Of a stretch of DNA of 64,000 bases, positions 28,667-38,527 are shown piece by piece; position 1 is the first letter of the stretch; each line of letters begins with the position of its first letter. Made by a program: the position numbers and the translations under genes. The notes under the pieces were generated by a model. It had not been told where the DNA came from. It did no database searches and saw only the letters and a program-made list of their open reading frames with translations. This stretch comes from Polynucleobacter sp. 30F-ANTBAC (GTDB lineage: Bacteria > Pseudomonadota > Gammaproteobacteria > Burkholderiales > Burkholderiaceae), in contig NZ_JACVON010000001.1 of NCBI RefSeq assembly GCF_018882385.1, positions 480,942 through 544,941 on the forward strand, written 5' to 3'.

Positions 28667-30106
28667 TTAGTGAGCAGCTTGTGCTGTTGGAATTGGTGCG
28701 TCAACAAACTTCTTCGATTGAATCGTTTTGTAAACGTTGTATGCCATCACAAACATACCGCTTAAGTAGCACAACCCACCTAATAAACGAATTGCATAGA
28801 ACGGGTACGTTGCTTTAACAGATTCAACAAAGCTATAAGTTAATGTGCCATCAGGCTGGAAAGCTCTCCACATCAAACCTTGCATCACACCAGCAATCCA
28901 CATAGCAGCGATGTATAACACCACGCCAATCGTAGAAATCCAGAAATGCAATTCGATTAATTTGGTGCTGTACATTTCTTTTTCACCTACTAAACGCGGG
29001 ATCAAGTAGTACATCGAACCAATCGTGATCATACCCACCCAGCCTAAAGCGCCAGAGTGCACGTGGCCAATAGTCCAATCGGTGTAATGTGACAAGCTAT
29101 TCACTGTCTTAATCGACATCATTGAACCTTCGAAAGTCGACATACCGTAGAAAGACAATGCTGTGATCAAAAACTTCAAGATCGGATCACGACGTAGCTT
29201 GTGCCAAGCACCTGACAAAGTCATGATGCCGTTGATCATGCCACCCCATGATGGAGCCAACAAGATCAATGAGAAAACCATACCTAAAGACTGCGTCCAA
29301 TCAGGCAATGCTGTGTGTTGCAAGTGATGAGGACCCGCCCACATGTACGTAAAGTTCAGAGCCCAAAAGTGAACAATAGACAAACGGTAGGAGTAAATTG
29401 GGCGCTCAGCTTGTTTAGGAATGAAGTAATACATCATGCCCAAAAAGCTCGTCGTCAAGAAGAAACCCACTGCGTTGTGACCATACCACCACTGAACCAT
29501 CGCATCCTGAGTACCTGCATAAGCCGAGTAGGACTTGAACCAGCTAGCTGGCATTTCTAAGTTATTGAAAATATGCAACATGGCAATGGTCAAGATGTAA
29601 GCACCAAAGAACCAGTTAGACACATAGATGTGTTTTGTTTTGCGCTTCACGACAGTGCCAAAGAAAACCACCGCGTAAGCCACCCAAACCAATGTAATCA
29701 AAATATCAATTGGCCACTCGAGCTCTGCATACTCTTTGGAAGTTGAAAACCCTAGGGGTAATGAGATCGCTGCAGCCACAATCACAGCTTGCCATCCCCA
29801 GAAAGTAAACGAGGCTAACTTGTCGCAATAGAGGCGTACCTGACAGGTACGCTGAACGATGTAATAAGAAGTTGCAAATAGCGCACTACCTCCAAAAGCA
29901 AAGATAACCGCATTGGTGTGCAATGGACGCAAACGGCCATAGCTCAAAAATGGAATATTGAAAGTGATATCCGGCCAGATCAATTGAGCTGCCAAGATCA
30001 CCCCCACCAACATGCCCACAATGCCCCAAAGCACTGTTACTAAAGCAAATTGGCGAACAACTTTATAGTTAAAGTTGTCTTGCGTATTACCCACGGTTAG
30101 TCCCAT
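28667..30106 (-). CDS. ccoN: cbb3-type cytochrome c oxidase subunit I
   Basis: Catalytic heme-copper subunit of 479 residues with about 12 helices. Low-spin heme histidine His63 ([13 protein letters not shown]), copper-B histidines in WWYGHNAVG and [11 protein letters not shown], and the heme ligands in [12 protein letters not shown] are all visible. It reduces oxygen to water with high affinity. First gene of ccoNOQPG-fixH. The promoter upstream has a canonical Fnr site at a class II spacing. Confidence 0.98.
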   Translation of the reverse strand: MGLTVGNTQDNFNYKVVRQFALVTVLWGIVGMLVGVILAAQLIWPDITFNIPFLSYGRLRPLHTNAVIFAFGGSALFATSYYIVQRTCQVRLYCDKLASFTFWGWQAVIVAAAISLPLGFSTSKEYAELEWPIDILITLVWVAYAVVFFGTVVKRKTKHIYVSNWFFGAYILTIAMLHIFNNLEMPASWFKSYSAYAGTQDAMVQWWYGHNAVGFFLTTSFLGMMYYFIPKQAERPIYSYRLSIVHFWALNFTYMWAGPHHLQHTALPDWTQSLGMVFSLILLAPSWGGMINGIMTLSGAWHKLRRDPILKFLITALSFYGMSTFEGSMMSIKTVNSLSHYTDWTIGHVHSGALGWVGMITIGSMYYLIPRLVGEKEMYSTKLIELHFWISTIGVVLYIAAMWIAGVMQGLMWRAFQPDGTLTYSFVESVKATYPFYAIRLLGGLCYLSGMFVMAYNVYKTIQSKKFVDAPIPTAQAAH

Positions 30107-30148
30107 GGTTTCTCCTTACAAGCCTGAAGGCCGATTTATCCTTCTGCG

Positions 30149-30190
30149 ATTATCGAACTTTGGCCTCTAAGTGAATTTGATATAGGTCAA
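30149..30190 (-). promoter_or_regulatory. Fnr-activated (class II) promoter of ccoNOQPG
   Basis: The minus strand has Fnr box TTGACCTATATCAA (30190-30177) and -10 GATAAT (30154-30149). The centres are 32 bases apart, exactly what a box at -41.5 requires. No good -35 hexamer is present, as expected for activator dependence. The predicted start is near 30142, giving a leader of about 36 bases. An overlapping palindrome GGTCAA-GT-TTGACC covers 30185-30198. Confidence 0.85.
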
Positions 30191-30284
30191 GTTTGACCGA
30201 AGAAGTGGCGATTTATTAAGCTTAATGAAGGCCTTAGCACCTCATTTTTACGCCGTCTCGCTTTGTCTAGAACAGAAGGATGAC

Positions 30285-30476
30285 TTAGTTGTCTTTTGAT
30301 AGTGAGTTTGAGTTTGACTGAGGTTTGGGCTTGGGATTGTCATCATCCATCAAGATCGCATGACCGGGACCTTCCAAATCCTCAAACTGCCCGCTTCGCA
30401 CAGACCAATAAAGTACAAAAACAATAAACGCCACCACAACGAGTGACATGGGGATGAGTAAATAAAGACTTTCCAT
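30285..30476 (-). CDS. ccoS: cbb3 oxidase maturation protein CcoS
   Basis: This 63-residue protein has one N-terminal helix (MESLYLLIPMSLVVVAFIVFVLYW) followed by RSGQFEDLEGPGHAILMDDD, the CcoS signature. It is required for cofactor insertion into cbb3 oxidase. It lies 14 bases after ccoI on the same strand. Confidence 0.93.
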   Translation of the reverse strand: MESLYLLIPMSLVVVAFIVFVLYWSVRSGQFEDLEGPGHAILMDDDNPKPKPQSNSNSLSKDN

Positions 30477-30490
30477 ACCGATAGTCTAGT

Positions 30491-32971
30491 CTAATTAACC
30501 GGTTTTCTTAAACGCCATGCGTTCAAGGTCACTGCAAGTGATGACAACGACATCCCAATACCTGCTATCCATGGATTGACCCAACCCATCATGGCAATAG
30601 GTATGGCCACAACGTTATAAACAAATGCCCATGCGAGATTTTGTTGCATGATGATGCGTGTTTTATCGGCAAGCGCTAAAGCTTGAGTTAACGGTTTCAA
30701 TGACTCTGCTGTCAACACGGCATCAGCACCTGCTTGGGCCAATGGCGCACCACTTCCAACTGCCACGGAGATATTGGCCTTGGCTAAAAATGGCGCATCG
30801 TTCACACCATCCCCAACAGCCCAAACTGTTTGACCCTCTGCTTGCAACTTCTCGCTAAACCTTAATTTATCTTCCGGTAAGGCGCCGCCCACATAATCAT
30901 CAATACCAAAGTAACCAGCCCACCAAGCTACTGTCTGAGGGTCATCACCCGACACCAAGTGAACTTTCATACCTCTTTTTTTAGCCGCATCAATCAGCTC
31001 TTGAGCTCCATCACGTGGCGTATCCAATAAAGCAAATAGGGCAATCAAACCTTTTTCATCACTTAAATAAACTAAGCTAGATTGCTGATACTTTTCTAAA
31101 TCACGAGTCAGTGTGGACGCATCCAAACCAACCCAAGCACGACTTCCTAAACGTAAAGCTCCCGCACGCAACCCCTTACCCAACTCACTGACACACTCAT
31201 CACTCAAGATCGCGGGTGCGACTTGTTGATTCTCTGCCGCCTGTTGGATAGCAAAAGCCAGCGGATGTTTTTGGCCCAACTCCATAGCAAGCGCAATAGC
31301 AAGCGCTCCTTCTGGGGTGTAATCCGAACGCACTTGCAGGATTTGCTGAAGCTGAGGCTTACCGGTTGTTAAAGTGCCCGTCTTATCAAGCACCAAATCT
31401 GTCGCTTTAGCAAGTGTTTCCATGACATGCCCACGCACCACCAACAAGCCTAATTTTGTGACAGCCCCTTGCGCTGCCGCCATGGCTGCAGGAGTTGCTA
31501 AAGATAAAGCACAGGGACAACTGGCTACTAAAACCGCCACTGCAACTTCCCATGCGCGACTGGCATCTAAGTAAAACCAAGTGAGTGCAGTAAAGAGTGA
31601 AACAGTCATTAAAAAGACTACAAAATAACCCGCCCATTTTTCTGCTAAACCCACTACTTCAGGTTTTGCTTGAAGCGCTTTATCTAAGAGTGAAGCAATA
31701 CCTGCAATCCTCGTTCTCTGACCAACCGCTTCCACTCGCATCACTATGGGGCTAGCCATGTTGTGGCTACCTGCATAAAGCAGATCACCGATTTTTTTCG
31801 CAATCGGTCGTGACTCGCCAGAGAGCAATGACTCGTCAAGACTGCTTTCGCCAGACAATAAAATACCGTCTACGGGAATAATTTCTCCCGGTGAAATACG
31901 CAAGATATCTCCAACGACACAACGTACAACCGGCACCGATTTAGCCGCGTTTGATTCAGGATAGTTCTCGAGGCGCTGACACGTGGCAGGCAATTGTTTG
32001 GCTAAAGCCTCGGCTCCGCCCTGCGCATCCTGTCTAGCTAAAAGCTCAACGTAACGAGCTCCCAATAGAAAAGCGACAAACATGGTGATCGAATCAAAAT
32101 AACTTTGACCCATGTTGGTCACGAGATTGATGGTCCCCGCCACAAAAGCCAAACCAACTGCCAGTGTCACAGGTACATCCATGCCCAACATTTTAGTTTT
32201 TGGAAATAAGCGGATACTGTGCCAGGCGGCGATAAACATCGGACCAGCAGAATAAAAAACTACGGGGACGGTTAAGGCCCAACTGGTCCAACCCAGTAAT
32301 AAAGCATGCTCACTTAATAAGTCTTCTGCGCCGGTATAGGTAGGCCAGGCATACATCATGACTTGCATCATGCCTAGCATCGCGACACCTAGACGCATCA
32401 ATAGTTGGCGTCTTTCTTTTTTAGATTGATCAGCTGACTCTGACGGCTCAAACGGCCAAGCACCGTAACCAATTTGCTCAACGGCATGCAATAAGCCAGA
32501 AAGTTTGACGATGTCTGGATTGAAAAGAATGGTGGCGCGCTGGGTCACATAATTAATTTGCACATCTTTAACACCACGCAGGCGGCGCAAGTGCTGCTCA
32601 TTGAGCCATACGCAGGCAGCACAACGGATCTTCTCTAAACGTAAGGTCGTTTCGAGTTCATTTTGATGGCTTGTCGTGCGCGTGAAGCGATCCAATAGGA
32701 CAGGGTCGTCATAGGCCAATAAATGATCCGGCACATGACCACCTAAACCTGTTGGGTCTTCTGGTTTACTTCCTAAGGGAATGCGGCGCGCGTAAAAAGA
32801 CTCTAATCCTTGCCCGTGAATGGTTTGCGCAATGGCCATACAACCTGCACAACAAAAAAAACGTAGCGCCCCACTCAATTCAGCCTGATAGAAGCTGTCT
32901 GGAGTTAAGTCGCCACCGCAGTGATAACAACTATCACTGGTACTGGAAAGGATCTCAGGCTTTAAATTCAT
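30491..32971 (-). CDS. ccoI: Copper-transporting P1B ATPase CcoI/FixI
   Basis: P-type ATPase of 826 residues that moves copper across the inner membrane for cbb3 assembly. The N-terminal cysteine-rich part (CYHCGG at 15-20; CCAGC at 40-44) precedes a heavy-metal domain with CAAC at 117-120. Eight helices follow, with the metal-path motif CPCALSLATP, phosphorylation motif DKTGTLTTGKP and hinge GDGVNDAPFL. The extra N-terminal cysteine motif and linkage to ccoS distinguish FixI/CcoI from general CopA. No Fnr box was seen just upstream. Confidence 0.95.
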   Translation of the reverse strand: MNLKPEILSSTSDSCYHCGGDLTPDSFYQAELSGALRFFCCAGCMAIAQTIHGQGLESFYARRIPLGSKPEDPTGLGGHVPDHLLAYDDPVLLDRFTRTTSHQNELETTLRLEKIRCAACVWLNEQHLRRLRGVKDVQINYVTQRATILFNPDIVKLSGLLHAVEQIGYGAWPFEPSESADQSKKERRQLLMRLGVAMLGMMQVMMYAWPTYTGAEDLLSEHALLLGWTSWALTVPVVFYSAGPMFIAAWHSIRLFPKTKMLGMDVPVTLAVGLAFVAGTINLVTNMGQSYFDSITMFVAFLLGARYVELLARQDAQGGAEALAKQLPATCQRLENYPESNAAKSVPVVRCVVGDILRISPGEIIPVDGILLSGESSLDESLLSGESRPIAKKIGDLLYAGSHNMASPIVMRVEAVGQRTRIAGIASLLDKALQAKPEVVGLAEKWAGYFVVFLMTVSLFTALTWFYLDASRAWEVAVAVLVASCPCALSLATPAAMAAAQGAVTKLGLLVVRGHVMETLAKATDLVLDKTGTLTTGKPQLQQILQVRSDYTPEGALAIALAMELGQKHPLAFAIQQAAENQQVAPAILSDECVSELGKGLRAGALRLGSRAWVGLDASTLTRDLEKYQQSSLVYLSDEKGLIALFALLDTPRDGAQELIDAAKKRGMKVHLVSGDDPQTVAWWAGYFGIDDYVGGALPEDKLRFSEKLQAEGQTVWAVGDGVNDAPFLAKANISVAVGSGAPLAQAGADAVLTAESLKPLTQALALADKTRIIMQQNLAWAFVYNVVAIPIAMMGWVNPWIAGIGMSLSSLAVTLNAWRLRKPVN

Positions 32972-32998
32972 CTCAGCCTGAGATTCTAGGCTTTCTTT

Positions 32999-34054
32999 TT
33001 ACTTGTAGGACACTCTATCTAATATTTTTTGTGCATAAATTTGATTTTTACCAATTGCACTAATAGAAATAGTCTCTTCTTTGAAGCTTCCCCACTGATT
33101 CAATGCTGGGTTATTGGTCTTAACTGATTTAACAGCAGGCCATTCATTATTACCATCCGCAAAGTAGCGCTGCGCTGCATCACTAGCCAAATACTCCAAG
33201 AACTTCACAGCGGCGATCTTATTAGGCGCATTTTTTGCCACAGCACCACCCGCCACATTCATATGTGTTCCTGAGCTTGCTTGATTAGGCCAAAGCCAAG
33301 AAATTTTAGAAACGATGGCTTGATCTTGCGGTTTGGTCGAACGCATCAAACGCGCTAAGTAGTAAGAGTTAGTTAATGCAACCCCGCACTCACCAGAAGC
33401 AACGCCTTTGATTTGATCGGTATCGCCACCCTTTGGTGTACGAGCCATATTTGAAACCATGGCTTTTGCCCAAGCTTCTGTTTTTGCCTCACCCGAACGT
33501 TCGTACATGGCACCGATCAATGACAACATATAAGGATGAGAGCCTGAACGGGTACAGACCTTACCTTTATTAATTGGATCCGCTAGCTTTTCATAGGTAT
33601 CAACATCGTTAGCTTGTACGGTCGACTTATTAAAAACAATGATGCGCGCTCGAGTTGAGAAGCCAAACCAATGACTCCCCTTGCCTTCATCATTGGATCG
33701 TAAGTTTTTCGGAATACGAGAATCTAAAATTTTTGATTGCACTGGCTGAAATAAACCTTCTACTTCAGCGCGCCATAATCTTGCCGCATCCACCATCAAG
33801 ATCACATCGGCCGGACTATCTTTACCTTCACTACGCAAACGCTCAAACAAAGCATTGTCATCCGCTTCAATCCGGTTAATCTTGATACCTGTTTGCTTTG
33901 TAAAGTCTGCATACAAAGCCTCATCTGTCTGATAGTGTCTTGCAGAATATAAATTCAAAACCCCAGAAGACTGAGATAATGCTGGCATTGATGTTGTGAT
34001 ACCCAATGCAGTTATCGCTGCAGCGACCCAAATGGATTTTTTAGATAAGAACAT
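32999..34054 (-). CDS. Ferric iron ABC transporter substrate-binding protein (FutA/FbpA-like)
   Basis: Periplasmic binding protein of 351 residues from the ATG at 34054, chosen because GGAG precedes it and because it gives a proper signal peptide (MFLSKKSIWVAAAITALG). An upstream in-frame start at 34099 lacks this. LNLYSARHYQTDEALY and the tandem tyrosines in TNSYYLARL match the Fe(III)-binding FutA/FbpA group. No permease or ATPase gene is adjacent, so partners must lie elsewhere. A near-perfect Fur box lies 64 bases upstream. Confidence 0.92.
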   Translation of the reverse strand: MFLSKKSIWVAAAITALGITTSMPALSQSSGVLNLYSARHYQTDEALYADFTKQTGIKINRIEADDNALFERLRSEGKDSPADVILMVDAARLWRAEVEGLFQPVQSKILDSRIPKNLRSNDEGKGSHWFGFSTRARIIVFNKSTVQANDVDTYEKLADPINKGKVCTRSGSHPYMLSLIGAMYERSGEAKTEAWAKAMVSNMARTPKGGDTDQIKGVASGECGVALTNSYYLARLMRSTKPQDQAIVSKISWLWPNQASSGTHMNVAGGAVAKNAPNKIAAVKFLEYLASDAAQRYFADGNNEWPAVKSVKTNNPALNQWGSFKEETISISAIGKNQIYAQKILDRVSYK

Positions 34055-35012
34055 GATGAAGTATCTCCATAAAAATAAAACCGGTGATCTCAATAACAAC
34101 GAATCCTTAGTTATTAATGAGAATAATTCTCATGTAGATTACCACACTTCTAGAAGAAAATTCTTGACCCTAATCAGTATGGGCTCATTAAGTGTGGCTG
34201 GATTAGCTGGTTGTAGCACCTTTAGCCACAAAAAACCTGTGATTGGTTTGGCTCTTGGCGGAGGTGCAGCCAGGGGATTTGCCCATATTGGCGTGATCAA
34301 AGCACTAGAAGCTAACGGCATCAAACCAGATTTAGTAGTGGGGACAAGTGCCGGCAGCGTCATAGCCGCTTTATATGCATCAGGCTATAAGGGCAATGAA
34401 CTTAATCGCATTGCTCTAACTTTAGATGAAGCAACTATTGCGGACTGGGCTCTTCCTTTCTCGGGTAAATTTGGTGGAATGATCAAAGGTGATGCCCTGC
34501 AAGGCACGGTCAATCGCTTGGTCAAACATCAATCGATTGAAAATACGCCGATACCTTTAGGTATTGTGGCAACCGATTTAAAAACTGGCCAAGGCGTCCT
34601 CTTCCAAAGAGGCGATATTGGTCAAGCCGTTAGAGCGTCCTGCAGTATTCCCAGTGTTTTCCAGCCCACCATGATCAATGGTCGAGAATATGTGGATGGC
34701 GGTTTAGTCTCTCCAGTACCGGTTCGATACGCCACACAAATGGGTGCGGACTTCGTGATCGCCGTGAATATTTCAACCGAGCCTAGTAGTCAAGATAGCA
34801 GCGGGACTGTAGGCATTCTGCTGCAAACCACCTCAATCATGGGACAAAGTATCAATCAATTTGAGCTAGAACGTGCCCAGATAGTCATTCGTCCAGAACT
34901 AAAAGGCATGCGAGGAACTGACTTTAAATCTAGAAGCAATGCCATTCTAGCGGGGGAAGAAGCGACCCTAATACAAATGGATCAAATCAAATCCAAACTA
35001 GGAATACGCTAG
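34053..35012 (+). CDS. Patatin-like phospholipase with Tat/lipoprotein signal
   Basis: Patatin-fold serine lipase of 319 residues from ATG 34053 (34056 is equally possible). A twin-arginine motif SRRKFL at about 33-38 and lipobox LAGC (Cys54) suggest Tat export and lipidation. The oxyanion motif is GGGAARGFAHIG, the nucleophile is Ser99 in GTSAG, and the Asp dyad is in DGGLVSPVP. No in-frame start exists between the Fur box and the Tat motif, so translation must start at or before 34056, within two bases of the divergent futA start. The n-region of about 32 residues is unusually long. Confidence 0.82.
   Translation: MMKYLHKNKTGDLNNNESLVINENNSHVDYHTSRRKFLTLISMGSLSVAGLAGCSTFSHKKPVIGLALGGGAARGFAHIGVIKALEANGIKPDLVVGTSAGSVIAALYASGYKGNELNRIALTLDEATIADWALPFSGKFGGMIKGDALQGTVNRLVKHQSIENTPIPLGIVATDLKTGQGVLFQRGDIGQAVRASCSIPSVFQPTMINGREYVDGGLVSPVPVRYATQMGADFVIAVNISTEPSSQDSSGTVGILLQTTSIMGQSINQFELERAQIVIRPELKGMRGTDFKSRSNAILAGEEATLIQMDQIKSKLGIR
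34117..34133. promoter_or_regulatory. Fur box controlling the iron-binding protein gene
   Basis: ATGAGAATAATTCTCAT is a perfect 17 bp palindrome matching the Fur 7-1-7 core (TGAnAAT-A-ATTnTCA). It lies 64 bases upstream of the futA-like ATG and inside the 5' coding part of the divergent patatin gene. Confidence 0.88.
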
Positions 35013-35040
35013 TTTCGATTGGTCTGCTAGACAGATGAGC

Positions 35041-35077
35041 CATAAAAAAAGACCTTCAGCGAAGGTCTTTTTTTATG
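35041..35077. terminator. Strong bidirectional terminator
   Basis: A perfect 17 bp stem with loop AGC; core AAAGACCTTC / GAAGGTCTTT flanked by A7 and T7. It separates the convergent patatin and NlpC/P60 genes. Confidence 0.9.
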
Positions 35078-35109
35078 TTTGGTTAGATTGAGAAATCTTT
35101 AATTAGCTA

Positions 35110-35781
35110 TCACAAGCGACCGGTGTTATCCAAACGATCCTGGTAATCATTAAGAAGCTGAATACGTTGCTCATCATTGAGAGTATCAAAACCATCCATA
35201 CGACGCGCGCCGTTGTATCGCTTTTCCCAATAAACCTTGGTCATATCATCCACACGAATCGACTTACCTCTCGAAGGTGCATGGATAAATTTATTATCAC
35301 CCACATAAATGCCAACGTGAGAAAAAGCATGGCGCATGGTGTTAAAGAATACGAGGTCGCCAGGGCGCAACTCGTCTTTACCAATTTCCAAGCCTACTTT
35401 GCTCATCTGTGCTGATTTACGAGGCAATAAGAATCCAAATGTGTCATTAAAGACATAACGAACAAAGCCACTGCAATCCAAACCGCTTGTCGGTGTGTTG
35501 CCACCCCAGCGGTAACGAACACCAATTAACTGCATGGCGTTATCGATTAAAGACTCTGTGCCACCGACAACAGAAGCCCCAACTTGACTGACGCTACTAG
35601 ATAATTTTTCTTTAACGGTACTGAAACGGCTAGGAATCTGCTCTGTTAGAGGGGCAGATGATTCCACGGCTAGCTCATTAGCACGATCCACCGATTGCGC
35701 CATAGCCTGAGTAGCCTGCAAGGAGGCGACCAACATAATGGCTGCAAAGAGGGAATGCTTGGTTTTCAACATGAGGGACAT
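35110..35781 (-). CDS. Secreted NlpC/P60 family peptidase
   Basis: Protein of 223 residues from ATG 35781, which follows CAGGT by five bases. A GTG at 35805 and an ATG at 35772 are alternatives. The signal peptide ends near ATQAMAQ. The C-terminal NlpC/P60 domain has Cys103 in SGLDCSGFV and a histidine in HVGIYVG. It closely resembles the lipoprotein at 2470-2955 in the motif region but lacks a lipobox, so it is likely a soluble periplasmic cell wall endopeptidase. Confidence 0.9.
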   Translation of the reverse strand: MSLMLKTKHSLFAAIMLVASLQATQAMAQSVDRANELAVESSAPLTEQIPSRFSTVKEKLSSSVSQVGASVVGGTESLIDNAMQLIGVRYRWGGNTPTSGLDCSGFVRYVFNDTFGFLLPRKSAQMSKVGLEIGKDELRPGDLVFFNTMRHAFSHVGIYVGDNKFIHAPSRGKSIRVDDMTKVYWEKRYNGARRMDGFDTLNDEQRIQLLNDYQDRLDNTGRL

Positions 35782-35828
35782 TATAACCTGAATGAAACCT
35801 GACACAAAATGCCTTTTTTCAGGAGACT

Positions 35829-37478
35829 CTAAAGAGCTTCCTCTTTGATTTTTAGGCCTTTTTTCAGAGTAATGATGCGGTGCGACATGGCCCGCACCAC
35901 ACTCAAGTCATGACTAATCAAGAGATAAGCCATGTTGTATTTGTGCTGCAAATCGGACAAAAGCTCCAAAATTTGCCTTTGAATGGTGACATCCAGTGCT
36001 GATGTCGGCTCATCTAACACAAGAATTTGAGGCTTTAAGATAAGCGCCCGAGCAATGGCAATCCGCTGGCGCTGGCCACCTGAAAATTCATGGGGATAGC
36101 GATTGAACGCCGTTCGATCCAAACCGACTTCCTTGAGAACCTCAATGACCTTCGCTTTCACAGCATCAGCCGATAGGTCTACTTGATGCAGACGCAAACC
36201 TTCCCCAACGATCTGCCCCACGGTCATCCTGGGTGAAAGTGAACCAAATGGGTCCTGGAAAATAACTTGAAAAGAAGCTCTTAATGGACGGCGATCTTTT
36301 TGAGACAGTGCAAACCAATCATGACCTAAGATCTCCACGTACCCTGAAGTTTTAGCGCCGGTTTGCCCCAACAAGCCTAATAGAGCCATAGCCAGGGTTG
36401 ATTTACCAGAACCAGACTCGCCGATCACACCAAGGGTCTCACCCTGACGTAAATCCAAATCGATATGTTTGACGACTTGATCGTAGTCTTGCTGCCATAA
36501 GTCTGAGAAATGAAACCCTCTCAAAAACTTTTTGAGCCCCTTGAAAAGGCGACTGCTCCCTGCTTTTGGGTAAGACACGCTAAGTTCTTTGGCTTTAAGC
36601 AATACCGGTGCAATGGGTACCAGTGGTAAAACGTTTCTAACTGGCTCACTGTGAACGAGAGTTTCGGTATAGGCATGCTCGGGATTTTGAAACACCTGTT
36701 CGGTCAAACCATATTCCAACAACTTCCCTTGATGCATCACAGCCACACGCTCTGCAAAATGGCGTACCATGTTGAGATCATGGGTGATCAAAATAACGGC
36801 CATACCGCCATGAGACTTGGCATCCTCTTGGAGTTCTTTTAATAGATCAAGAATCTGTAGGCGCAAACTAGGGTCCAAAGCCGTCGTTGGCTCATCCGCA
36901 ATTAAAAGTTTAGGCTGGCAAGCTAAAGCCATTGCAATCATGGCTCTTTGGCGCTGACCACCAGATAACTGATGCGGATAAAAAGAAAAACGTTCGGCCG
37001 GGTGAGGGATCCCTGTTTTCTCTAACAAGGCAATCGAACGATCACGGCACTCCACTTTGCTCATCAAAGGATGGTGGCACTGAACAGCCTCCATGATTTG
37101 ATTACCGATGGTGTAGAGCGGGTTCAATGCTGTCATCGGCTCCTGAAAGATCATGGCAATGTCTTTGCCACGAATCGCCTGAAGCTCTGAGGCAGACATG
37201 CTCACGATGTCTTGCGTTGAATTTTTGCTGGTTGAATTTTTACTTGTATGGTCTTGGTAATGGAGTTCTATTTTTCCAGAGACTTGAGCTGCCTCTGGGA
37301 GTAAACCAATCAAAGATAAACCACTTAAAGTTTTACCTGAACCAGACTCCCCCACAATCGCCAAACGTTCACCTGGAGCAATGCTCAGACTCAAGTCATT
37401 GACAACCGTCTTGCGCCCAAACTTGATCGTTAAGTGCTGAATATCCAATAAAGGAGTGATAGGATTGAGCTGGCTCAT
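35829..37478 (-). CDS. yejF: Peptide ABC transporter ATPase, two-domain (YejF)
   Basis: This 549-residue fusion of two ABC ATPases energises the Yej importer. Walker A motifs are GESGSGKT (43-50) and GESGSGKS in the second half. Signature motifs are [12 protein letters not shown] and [12 protein letters not shown]. It overlaps yejE by four bases. In E. coli YejABEF imports microcin C and related peptides; the usual substrate is oligopeptides. Confidence 0.93.
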   Translation of the reverse strand: MSQLNPITPLLDIQHLTIKFGRKTVVNDLSLSIAPGERLAIVGESGSGKTLSGLSLIGLLPEAAQVSGKIELHYQDHTSKNSTSKNSTQDIVSMSASELQAIRGKDIAMIFQEPMTALNPLYTIGNQIMEAVQCHHPLMSKVECRDRSIALLEKTGIPHPAERFSFYPHQLSGGQRQRAMIAMALACQPKLLIADEPTTALDPSLRLQILDLLKELQEDAKSHGGMAVILITHDLNMVRHFAERVAVMHQGKLLEYGLTEQVFQNPEHAYTETLVHSEPVRNVLPLVPIAPVLLKAKELSVSYPKAGSSRLFKGLKKFLRGFHFSDLWQQDYDQVVKHIDLDLRQGETLGVIGESGSGKSTLAMALLGLLGQTGAKTSGYVEILGHDWFALSQKDRRPLRASFQVIFQDPFGSLSPRMTVGQIVGEGLRLHQVDLSADAVKAKVIEVLKEVGLDRTAFNRYPHEFSGGQRQRIAIARALILKPQILVLDEPTSALDVTIQRQILELLSDLQHKYNMAYLLISHDLSVVRAMSHRIITLKKGLKIKEEAL

Positions 37479-38527
37479 GATTTCACTTCTCCAGCAGATC
37501 GACGATTATCAAACGCATCTCTGAGCGCTTCACCCATGAACGTCAATAACATCAATGTGATGGCTAAAACTAAAAACGTTGATAAAGAAATCCACCAGGC
37601 ATCCAAATTGGCTTTACCTTGAGCGAGCAACTCACCCAAACTGGCGGTATCGGGTGGCACCCCTAAGCCTAAGAAATCCAAACTGGTTAAGGCCAAAATC
37701 GATGCACTCATCCTAAATGGTAAAAATGTAATCACTGGCGTCAAACTATTAGGAAGGATGTGACGCCACATGATTTGAGAACTCGACAAACCCAACGCTT
37801 CCGCAGCGCGCACATATTCTAGCGAGCGATTTTTAAAAAATTCAGCACGTACATAATCGGACAAGCCCATCCAACCAAACAATGACAACAAAATAATTAA
37901 CAATCCAATACTAGGAGAAAAGATGGAGGCGAAAATAATTAATAAATAGAGTTCGGGCATAGAGCTCCAGATCTCGATGAAGCGTTGGGTGACCAAATCC
38001 ACCTTGCCACCAAAGTAACCCATGAGTGCACCCGTTAAGACGCCGACAATGACACCCAAGGCGGTTAAGCAGAGACCGAATAGAACAGACAACCTAAACC
38101 CATAAATTAACCGAGCCACCACATCCCTACCTCGATCATCGGTACCCAATAAGTTGTCTCTGGATGGCGATGCAGGGTTAGGCTCTTTTGCAAAATAATT
38201 CAGCGTGTTGTAGTTGTAGGTAATGAGTGGATAGACTGCCCAGTTACCTGGTTTAGAAAAGGTCTTTTTGATATCTGGATCAAGGTAATCGGTTGGCGTA
38301 GGAAAGTCACCGCCGAAAGCTGTTTCTGGGTAGTCTTTAACAATCGGCACATAAAACTCACCCTGATAACGAACCAAAATGGGACGGTCGTTAGCAATCA
38401 GCTCTGCAAATAAACTGAAGATAAATAGAGCCGTAAAAATCCATAAACTCCAATAGCCCAAGCGATTCGCTTTGAAGCGTTGCCACTGATGGCTGTCTTG
38501 GATGCGTGCGATCAAGCGTCGGTACAT
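37475..38527 (-). CDS. yejE: Peptide ABC transporter permease YejE
   Basis: Inner membrane permease of 350 residues with the DppC-like layout: one N-terminal helix, a long periplasmic segment (about 50-135), then five helices with the EAA-like loop EYVRAAEALGLSSSQIMWRHILPN. It pairs with YejB. Overlaps yejF by four bases and yejB by one base. Confidence 0.92.
   Translation of the reverse strand: MYRRLIARIQDSHQWQRFKANRLGYWSLWIFTALFIFSLFAELIANDRPILVRYQGEFYVPIVKDYPETAFGGDFPTPTDYLDPDIKKTFSKPGNWAVYPLITYNYNTLNYFAKEPNPASPSRDNLLGTDDRGRDVVARLIYGFRLSVLFGLCLTALGVIVGVLTGALMGYFGGKVDLVTQRFIEIWSSMPELYLLIIFASIFSPSIGLLIILLSLFGWMGLSDYVRAEFFKNRSLEYVRAAEALGLSSSQIMWRHILPNSLTPVITFLPFRMSASILALTSLDFLGLGVPPDTASLGELLAQGKANLDAWWISLSTFLVLAITLMLLTFMGEALRDAFDNRRSAGEVKS

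Noticed and set aside
33050..33063. Fnr-like TTGATTTTTACCAA near ccoI
   Set aside because: It lies inside the iron-binding protein coding sequence and its right half does not fit TCAA.
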